Shown here in pieces: positions 58,497 through 64,000 of a stretch of DNA of 64,000 bases (position 1 is its first letter; each line of letters opens with the position of its first letter). Location: assembly GCF_003671765.1 (NCBI RefSeq), contig NZ_QPIB01000009.1, positions 337,713 through 401,712 of the forward strand. Direction: 5' to 3'. This stretch comes from Xenophilus sp. E41. GTDB taxonomy: Bacteria > Pseudomonadota > Gammaproteobacteria > Burkholderiales > Burkholderiaceae_C. A program made the translations under genes and the position numbers. The notes below the pieces were generated by a model. The model did no database searches. It was given only the letters and a program-made list of their open reading frames with translations, and was not told the DNA's origin.

Positions 58497-59684
58497 ATGA
58501 CGCCTCATTCGACATCGTCCCTCGTCGCCGACGCCAGGCGCGCCTCGCTCGCCCTGCTCGAGGCCAACCTCACGCCCCACGGCATCCTTGCCGCGAGCCG
58601 CACCGAGGCGGCCGTGGCGCGGCGCTACACGCGCATCTTCGGCCGCGACGCCGCGATCTGCGTGATGGCGATGTGCGGCAGCGGCGTGGCGGCGCTGGAG
58701 CAGGGCGCGGTGGCCAGCCTCGACGCGCTGGCGGCGCAGCAGGCGGCCAACGGCCAGATCCCCAAGTACGTCGATCCCGAGGGCCAGGACGCGGACTTCT
58801 GGTACCTCGGCTGCATCGACGCGACGCTGTGGTGGCTCATCGCGGTGGACCATGTGCGCACGCACGGCGCCGTGGGCACCACGCACTGGTCGCGCGAGGT
58901 GGCACTGGCCATCCAGTGGCTGCTGGCGCAGGAGCACCAGCACTTCCGCCTGCTGCAGCAGAACGAGGCCAGCGACTGGGCCGACATCATGCCGCGCTCG
59001 GGCTACGTGCTCTACACCAATGCGCTGTGGGCCGAGGTCAAGCGCCGCTTCGCGCTCGCGCATGCCGACGACACGCGGCACCACTTCAACCACCTCTTCA
59101 ACCCCTTCCAACGCGACCTGCCCGAGTACCACCGCGCACGACTGCTGCGGCATTACGCGCGGCGCGGCCGGCGCGATCCGGGGCTGTACCTGAGCTTCGT
59201 CAACCTGTCCTTCGTCGGCGACGAGGGCGATGTCTTCGGCAACGTGCTGGCGGTGCTCGCCGGCCTGGCCGACGAGTCGATGGCGCACCGCATCGTGCAC
59301 ACCATCGATGCGGCGCGTGCCGCCGAGCCCTGGCCCGTGCGGGTCACGCTGCACCCGATGGCGCCCACGCACGAGCTGTGGCGCGCGTACATGGGCCGTC
59401 ACCAGCAGAACCTGGTGCACCAGTATCACAACGGCGGGCTGTGGCCCTTCGTGGGCGGCTTCTGGGTCATGACGTTGGCGCGTCTGGGCCTTGGCGATCA
59501 GGCGCAGGCCGCGCTGCTGCGGCTGGCGCAGGCGAACGCGCACGGAGACTGGCGCTTCACCGAGTGGTTCCACGGCAAGACCCTCGCGCCGATGGGCATG
59601 GCGGGGCAGAGCTGGAACGCGGCGACCTTCCTGCTGGCGCAGCGCGCGATCGATGGCGGGCCAGCGGGCTGGTATTCGACCTGA
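58497..59684 (+). CDS. Six-hairpin glycosidase-like protein (GH100 neutral invertase-like)
   Basis: The 395-residue protein has the repeated-helix look of an (alpha/alpha)6 barrel. Candidate catalytic acid is Asp in RIFGRDAAICVMAM. Other segments, YHNGGLWPFVGGFWVMTLARLG and AGQSWNAATFLLAQRA, resemble alkaline/neutral invertases and related debranching-type enzymes. No signal peptide is seen, so it is cytosolic. It likely hydrolyses sucrose or a similar alpha-glucoside. It is divergent from a LysR gene and followed by the conserved 3' repeat copy B. Confidence 0.72.
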   Translation: MTPHSTSSLVADARRASLALLEANLTPHGILAASRTEAAVARRYTRIFGRDAAICVMAMCGSGVAALEQGAVASLDALAAQQAANGQIPKYVDPEGQDADFWYLGCIDATLWWLIAVDHVRTHGAVGTTHWSREVALAIQWLLAQEHQHFRLLQQNEASDWADIMPRSGYVLYTNALWAEVKRRFALAHADDTRHHFNHLFNPFQRDLPEYHRARLLRHYARRGRRDPGLYLSFVNLSFVGDEGDVFGNVLAVLAGLADESMAHRIVHTIDAARAAEPWPVRVTLHPMAPTHELWRAYMGRHQQNLVHQYHNGGLWPFVGGFWVMTLARLGLGDQAQAALLRLAQANAHGDWRFTEWFHGKTLAPMGMAGQSWNAATFLLAQRAIDGGPAGWYST

Positions 59685-59763
59685 AGCGGCCAAAGCGCAA
59701 TCGGGCTGCGGCGCACGCCGGCCGGGCACTACGGGCAAATTCGTCACGTTCGTTACCAATTTG
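59685..59763 (+). repeat. Intergenic 3'-end repeat, copy B
   Basis: It begins directly after the GH100-like stop codon and matches the stretch after the oxidase gene at 38963-39040, including CAAAGCGCAATCGG and AATTCGTCACG-TCGTTAC. The central hairpin is less regular here. The rest of the 223-base gap before the RsbR gene (59764-59907) shows no gene. Confidence 0.55.
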
Positions 59764-59907
59764 CTGTTGCCGCGGCAGCGGCCCACTCACCGGGGGCGCA
59801 GAACGGCGCGGAGGCTGACAAGGCCGTGGGCGACCGACTTCTAGAATCCGCGCGCTCCGGTCCGGAAACAACTTCAAGACGGGGCTTCAGAACTTCGGAG
59901 GGACCCC

Positions 59908-60765
59908 ATGGACAAGGAAATCTCGGCCATCGTGCAGGTGTTGCGCGAGGAGGAGGGCGCAACCGTCGACGGCTGGCTGCGCGAGGTACAGGCCAGCCAG
60001 GGCACGGTGCACGCCAGCGCCAAGGCCGAGGCGGCCGCACTCGTCGCGGGCCTGCGCGAGGCCCTGGCCGGCGGGGCCGACCCCACATCGCTGCGCGGCG
60101 CGGGCTGGGACGGCGTGCGGGGCACGCTGGAGCAGCTGTCGGCCAGCCGCGCCGCGAAGGGCGATACGGCCGGCGCGACCAGCGTGTTCGTGCTGGCGTT
60201 GAAGAAGCCTCTGTTCGATCGGCTGCAGGCAGTCTTCGCGCAGGACCCGGCGTCGCTGGCGAACGCGCTGTGGGCGCTGACCACTCTGGTCGACCGCCTG
60301 GCCCAGCACACGGCCAACACCTTCCAGGCCTCGCGCGAGGAAGTCATCCGCCGCCAGCAGGAGGACCTGCTCGAGCTCTCCACCCCAGTGGTCAAGTTGT
60401 GGGACGGCGTGCTGGCCGTGCCGATGATCGGCACGCTCGACAGCAACCGCACGCAGGTGGTGATGGAGACCCTGCTGCAGAGCATCGTGGACACCGGCTC
60501 CGCGCTCGCCATCATCGACATCACCGGCGTGCCCACTGTCGACACGCTCGTCGCCCAGCATCTGCTCAAGACGGTGGCGGCCATCCGGCTCATGGGTGCG
60601 GACTGCATCATCAGCGGCATCCGCCCGCAGATCGCGCAGACCATCGTGCACCTGGGCATCGACTTGCAGGGCATCATCACCAAGGCGACGCTGGCCGATG
60701 CCCTGGCGGCGGCCTTGCGGCACACGGGGTGGCGCGTGACGCGCGGCGAGGATGTCGGAGCCTGA
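59908..60765 (+). CDS. rsbR: RsbR-type stressosome scaffold protein (STAS)
   Basis: The 285-residue protein has an N-terminal globin-like helical sensor region (about 1-150) and a C-terminal STAS domain with LIDITGV-type IIDITGVPTVDT and SGIRPQIAQTIVHLGID, the two segments that hold the phosphorylatable threonines in Bacillus RsbR. With RsbS it should form the 1.8 MDa stressosome core that senses stress. It starts the operon after GGAGGG and a 223-base gap; the next gene begins two bases after its stop codon. Confidence 0.9.
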   Translation: MDKEISAIVQVLREEEGATVDGWLREVQASQGTVHASAKAEAAALVAGLREALAGGADPTSLRGAGWDGVRGTLEQLSASRAAKGDTAGATSVFVLALKKPLFDRLQAVFAQDPASLANALWALTTLVDRLAQHTANTFQASREEVIRRQQEDLLELSTPVVKLWDGVLAVPMIGTLDSNRTQVVMETLLQSIVDTGSALAIIDITGVPTVDTLVAQHLLKTVAAIRLMGADCIISGIRPQIAQTIVHLGIDLQGIITKATLADALAAALRHTGWRVTRGEDVGA

Positions 60766-60767
60766 GC

Positions 60768-61142
60768 ATGGAGCGCATCCCCATTCTGCGCATGGGCCAG
60801 ACACTGCTGGTCACCATCCAGGTCGACATGCAGGACCAGACCGCACGGGCGCTGCAGGAAGACCTGGCGGACAGGATCGCCAAGACCGGCGCGAGCGGCG
60901 TGCTGATCGACATTTCGGCGCTGGAGATCGTGGACTCCTTCGTCGGGCGGATGCTCAGTACTATCTCGGGCGTCGCACGCGTGCTTTCGGCCACCACGGT
61001 GGTGGTCGGCATGCAACCGGCAGTCGCCATCACGCTCGTGGAACTGGGCCTGTCGCTAGAAGGCGTGCGCACGGCGCTGAACGTCGAACGCGGGATGGCG
61101 CTGCTCGATCGCATCCGGCAGGAGAGCGGCCTTGGCGCCTGA
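60768..61142 (+). CDS. rsbS: RsbS-type STAS protein
   Basis: The 124-residue single STAS domain has LIDISALEIVDSFVGRML, whose serine after DI is the phosphorylation position in RsbS, and VVVGMQPAVAITLVELGL. It is the core partner that holds RsbT until phosphorylated. It overlaps the rsbT start by eleven bases. Confidence 0.92.
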   Translation: MERIPILRMGQTLLVTIQVDMQDQTARALQEDLADRIAKTGASGVLIDISALEIVDSFVGRMLSTISGVARVLSATTVVVGMQPAVAITLVELGLSLEGVRTALNVERGMALLDRIRQESGLGA

Positions 61143-61536
61143 TCCCACAGGCACGCTGCCTCTGGAGAACGAGCAGCACATCGTGACCAGCCGCCAAGTG
61201 GTACGCGCGCTGTGCCAGATGCTCAAGTTTTCGCTGGTCGACCAAACCAAGATGGTCACGGCGGCCAGCGAGCTGTCGCGCAACACCCTCATCCACGGCG
61301 GCGGCGGTCGCATGCATTGGGCCGTGCTCGAGGACGGCATGCGGCGCGGCCTCCAACTGCGTTTCGAGGACGAGGGCCCGGGCATTGCCGATCTGCAACT
61401 CGCCATGTCCGACGGCTACACCTCCGGCGGCGGCATGGGCCTCGGCCTGCCGGGCAGCAAGCGACTGGTGAGTGAGTTCGACCTGCGCTCCACGCCCGGC
61501 CAGGGCACCTGCGTGAGCATCGTCAAATGGAAGTGA
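61132..61536 (+). CDS. rsbT: RsbT-type serine kinase
   Basis: The 134-residue GHKL ATPase has N box ASELSRNTLIHGGGG, G1 box DEGPGI and G2 box GMGLGLPGSKRLV. It should phosphorylate RsbR and RsbS and, once released, bind its target. The start is TTG at 61132, supported by AGGAGA six bases earlier, with translational coupling to rsbS. Confidence 0.92.
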   Translation: MAPDPTGTLPLENEQHIVTSRQVVRALCQMLKFSLVDQTKMVTAASELSRNTLIHGGGGRMHWAVLEDGMRRGLQLRFEDEGPGIADLQLAMSDGYTSGGGMGLGLPGSKRLVSEFDLRSTPGQGTCVSIVKWK

Positions 61537-62561
61537 TCCGCGGCTGGACGCACCGCGCGTTCGAGGTCCAGGACATGAGCTGTGTCGGCGAGGCACGGCG
61601 TCATGTCGCGGCCCTGTGCGCGGAACGCGGCTGGCCGGAGCGGGACGCCGGCCGCGCGACCCTGGTGGCGACGGAGCTGACCACCAACCTGGCCAAGCAC
61701 GCGCGCCAGGGCCAGTTGCTGGTTGCCGCGCGTGAACCCTTCGACGACATCGAGCTGCTCTGCGTGGACCGGGGCCCCGGCATGGACGACGTGCCGCGAT
61801 CGATGCGCGATGGCGTGTCCACGACGGCCACGTCGGGCACCGGCCTCGGCGCGATCGTGCGGCAGAGCGATTTCGTCGACATTCATTCGGAGCCCGGGGT
61901 CGGCACCGTGTGCGTGTCGCGGGTGGCGCGCGGCGGTGGATCATCGGCGGCCCGGACCGTGCGCACCGAGCCTGCGCCGGCCTTCGACTTCGGCGCCGTG
62001 TGCGTGCCTGTGCGAGGCGAGTCGGTCTGCGGCGACGGCTGGCTCGTCGCCTTCGAGGGGGGCCAGGCCGCGGCGCTGCTGGCAGACGGCCTGGGCCACG
62101 GACCCGACGCCGCCCGCGCCGCGCAGGCGGCGGTGGACGTCTTTGCCGAGAACCCGTTTCGTGACGGCGCCGCTTCGCTGCAGGCGATGCACGCGGCCTT
62201 GCGCACCCTGCGTGGCGCGGCCGTGCTTGCGCTGTGGGCCGACACTGCCGAGGTGCGTTATTCCGGCGCGGGCAACGTGATGGCGCGGCTGGTCTCAGGC
62301 ACGGCCGACCGCGCATTGGCGACGGCACACGGCACGCTCGGCCTGCAGGCTCGCCGCTTCGATGCCACGTGCGTGCCGCGCCCACCGCACGCGACCGCGG
62401 TGGTTTACAGCGATGGCGTTCAGTCGCGCTGGCCGGCCGATGCGATCGCGCCGCTGTTGGCGCGAGATCCGGCGCTGCTCGCGGCGCGCATCTACGGCGA
62501 CTATGCGCGCGGGCGCGACGATGTCTGTGTCCTCGCGCTGCGTCCGAAGGAGGCCGCATGA
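61527..62561 (+). CDS. Fused GHKL ATPase and RsbX-like PP2C phosphatase
   Basis: The 344-residue protein has an N-terminal RsbW/RsbT-like HATPase domain (about 1-135, VATELTTNLAKHA, DRGPGMDD, TGLGAI) and a C-terminal SpoIIE/RsbX-type PP2C domain (about 150-340; ADGLGHGPDAARAA and SDGVQS carry metal-binding aspartates). In Bacillus, RsbX is a stand-alone phosphatase that resets the stressosome; here it is fused to a kinase-like module. It overlaps rsbT by ten bases and the histidine kinase by four. Confidence 0.9.
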   Translation: MEVIRGWTHRAFEVQDMSCVGEARRHVAALCAERGWPERDAGRATLVATELTTNLAKHARQGQLLVAAREPFDDIELLCVDRGPGMDDVPRSMRDGVSTTATSGTGLGAIVRQSDFVDIHSEPGVGTVCVSRVARGGGSSAARTVRTEPAPAFDFGAVCVPVRGESVCGDGWLVAFEGGQAAALLADGLGHGPDAARAAQAAVDVFAENPFRDGAASLQAMHAALRTLRGAAVLALWADTAEVRYSGAGNVMARLVSGTADRALATAHGTLGLQARRFDATCVPRPPHATAVVYSDGVQSRWPADAIAPLLARDPALLAARIYGDYARGRDDVCVLALRPKEAA

Positions 62562-63448
62562 GCTTGCCATCCGACACAGGCACCTCCGACGGCATTCCGG
62601 CCCGGCTGGACGCCGCGCTGGCGGAGGTCGCCAGCCTGCGCGCCGAGCTGGAGGAAACCAACCGCGGCGTCGTCGCCCTGTATGCAGAGCTGGACGAGCA
62701 GGCCATCCAGCTGCGCAAGGCCACCGAGCTCAAGAGCCGGTTCCTCGCCTACATGAGCCACGAGTTCCGCACGCCGGTCAATGCCATCCGCAGCATCGCG
62801 CGGCTGCTCATCGACCAGATCGACGGGCCGCTCACGCCCGAGCAGCACAAGCAGATGCTGTTCATTCAGTCGGCGGCCGTCGACTTCTCCGAGATGGTGG
62901 ACGATCTGCTCGATCTGGCCAAGATCGAGGCCGGGCGCGTCGAGATCTCGCCGGCGTGGTTCGAGATGGTCGACCTGTTCTCCGCCCTGCGCGGCATGTT
63001 TCGCCCCATGCTGGAGAACGAGGCCGTCACGCTCAGTTTCGAGGAGCCGGTCGACCTGCCGCGGCTGTACACCGACGACCGCAAGCTCTCGCAGATCCTG
63101 CGCAACTTCGTCTCGAATGCGCTGAAGTTCACCCAGGCCGGCGAGGTGCGCGTCGCCGCACTGCGATGCGGTGGCGACCGGGTGCGCTTCTCGGTCATCG
63201 ACACCGGCATCGGCATCGCCCCGGAGCATCAGGCAGCCGTGTTCGACGATTTCTCGCAGGTCGACTCGCCGATTCAGAAACGCCTGCGCGGCACGGGGCT
63301 GGGCCTCGCCCTGTGCCGGCAACTGGCCGGCCTGCTGGGCGGTGAGGTGGGCGTGGAGAGCGAACTGGGAAAAGGATCGACCTTCTTCGTCACGCTGCCG
63401 GTACAACTGGCCGTGGCCGATGTGCCTTTCACGCACGATCCGGTCTGA
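62558..63448 (+). CDS. Soluble histidine kinase of the stressosome operon
   Basis: The 296-residue protein has an N-terminal coiled coil (about 17-60), HisKA with phospho-acceptor His68 (MSHEFRTPVN) and HATPase_c with NFVSNALKFT, DTGIGI and GTGLGLALC. There is no membrane helix, so its input is probably protein contact with RsbT or the fused ATPase-phosphatase. The ATG overlaps the preceding stop. The response regulator gene follows four bases later. Confidence 0.92.
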   Translation: MSLPSDTGTSDGIPARLDAALAEVASLRAELEETNRGVVALYAELDEQAIQLRKATELKSRFLAYMSHEFRTPVNAIRSIARLLIDQIDGPLTPEQHKQMLFIQSAAVDFSEMVDDLLDLAKIEAGRVEISPAWFEMVDLFSALRGMFRPMLENEAVTLSFEEPVDLPRLYTDDRKLSQILRNFVSNALKFTQAGEVRVAALRCGGDRVRFSVIDTGIGIAPEHQAAVFDDFSQVDSPIQKRLRGTGLGLALCRQLAGLLGGEVGVESELGKGSTFFVTLPVQLAVADVPFTHDPV

Positions 63449-63452
63449 ATCC

Positions 63453-64000
63453 ATGGCGACGTCCGACGTCATCAACGCGACGATCGACCGGGGTGCTCAC
63501 CGCATCCTGGTGGTCGACGATCACCCCACCACCCGCTATTCGACGGCGCGCACCTTGCGTGCGGCCGGCTTCGCCACGGAAGAGGCGGGCAGCGGCACCG
63601 AAGCCCTGCAGCGCGCGCCGCTGGGCATGTCGGCAGTGGTGTTGGACGTGCACCTGCCGGATCTCGACGGGTTCGACGTCTGCCGCGCGCTGCGCGCCGA
63701 TGCGCGCACGGCCAGCCTGCCGGTCGTGCACCTGTCGGCGGCGCGGGTGCGCGACCATGACAAGGTGGCCGGCCTGAACGCCGGTGCCGACGCCTACCTG
63801 GTGCACCCGGTCGAGCCAGCGGTGCTCGTGGCCACGCTGCAGGCACTGATCCGCGCGCGCAGCGCCGAAGACCGTCTGCGCCAGAGCGAGAACCGCTTCA
63901 GAGCCATCTACAACCAGGTGCCCAACGGCATGGCGCTGATCGACGCGCAGGGCTGTTTCGACGACGTGAACCCGGCGCTGGCCGTGCTGCTCGGGCGTAC
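63453..64000 (+). CDS. Response regulator with PAS domain (cut at right edge)
   Basis: At least 182 residues are visible. The receiver domain (about 17-135) has VVDDHP, phospho-acceptor Asp65 in LDVHLPDLDGFD and a histidine (VHP) where most receivers have lysine-proline. A PAS domain begins near 147 (SENRFRAIYNQVPNGMALIDAQG). The output domain lies beyond the window. Candidates by analogy with Vibrio stressosome operons are GGDEF or a hybrid kinase. The Lys-to-His change at the usually conserved KP is unusual. Confidence 0.85.
   Translation, partial: MATSDVINATIDRGAHRILVVDDHPTTRYSTARTLRAAGFATEEAGSGTEALQRAPLGMSAVVLDVHLPDLDGFDVCRALRADARTASLPVVHLSAARVRDHDKVAGLNAGADAYLVHPVEPAVLVATLQALIRARSAEDRLRQSENRFRAIYNQVPNGMALIDAQGCFDDVNPALAVLLGR

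Overview
The window is very GC-rich, densely packed DNA with many overlapping stop/start codons (ATGA, TGATG, TTGA). Gene content points to a betaproteobacterium of the Burkholderiales, most likely Comamonadaceae (Variovorax-like). The hints are a tripartite-tricarboxylate (Bug) binding protein, a LIV-type ABC transporter beside SDRs and acyl-CoA enzymes, a XapX/amidohydrolase/YcaC-like group, and many LysR/GntR/AraC regulators. The genus is inference. I see no rRNA, tRNA, CRISPR array or intact transposase.

Layout. 1-3616: a sigma-54-dependent two-component system beside an exported protein that has its own sigma-54-like promoter and an upstream palindrome. 3764-9345: a DsbA/FrnE-like oxidoreductase, an OpgC-like membrane protein, a small basic protein, an Lrp regulator divergent from an acetolactate synthase catalytic subunit, and an SDR. 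9448-20835: an acyl-CoA carboxylase/dehydrogenase cluster of seven minus-strand genes plus a divergent AtuA-type gene. It resembles acyclic terpene (Atu) or leucine (Liu) catabolism but lacks the hydratase and lyase, and it carries a TIGR03084 protein and a DUF2156 acyltransferase-like protein. 20858-26512: a lipoprotein, nitronate monooxygenase, esterase, diguanylate cyclase and DUF3014 protein. 26633-34103: an AraC regulator, UBP zinc finger, a palindromic MITE/REP-like element, and an MFS/DoxX/amidohydrolase/XapX/isochorismatase operon opposite a LysR gene.

34116-38962: an alternative cytochrome c oxidase (diheme cytochrome, monoheme cytochrome, subunit II with a heme c domain, fused subunit I-III). 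Its subunit I keeps the metal ligands but lacks the K-channel lysine and the D-channel asparagines. 39048-49293: a GST, a ketosteroid-dehydrogenase-like flavoprotein, three SDRs, a complete LIV-type ABC importer and a divergent GntR regulator with two GTATAC operators, which suggests uptake and oxidation of one substrate class. 49290-53228: a three-subunit membrane-bound GMC dehydrogenase (triheme cytochrome, flavoprotein, Tat-exported small subunit). 53413-57231: a Bug protein, an acyl-CoA dehydrogenase and an acyl-CoA synthetase. 57408-59684: a LysR regulator divergent from a GH100 (neutral invertase)-like protein. 59908-64000: a stressosome operon (RsbR, RsbS, RsbT, a fused HATPase-PP2C protein, histidine kinase, response regulator) that runs off the right edge.

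Most worth testing: the oxidase with altered proton channels, the self-contained sigma-54 module, the motif shared by two promoters of the acyl-CoA cluster, and the stressosome feeding a two-component pair. All functions come from reading the translated sequence; no database search was run.
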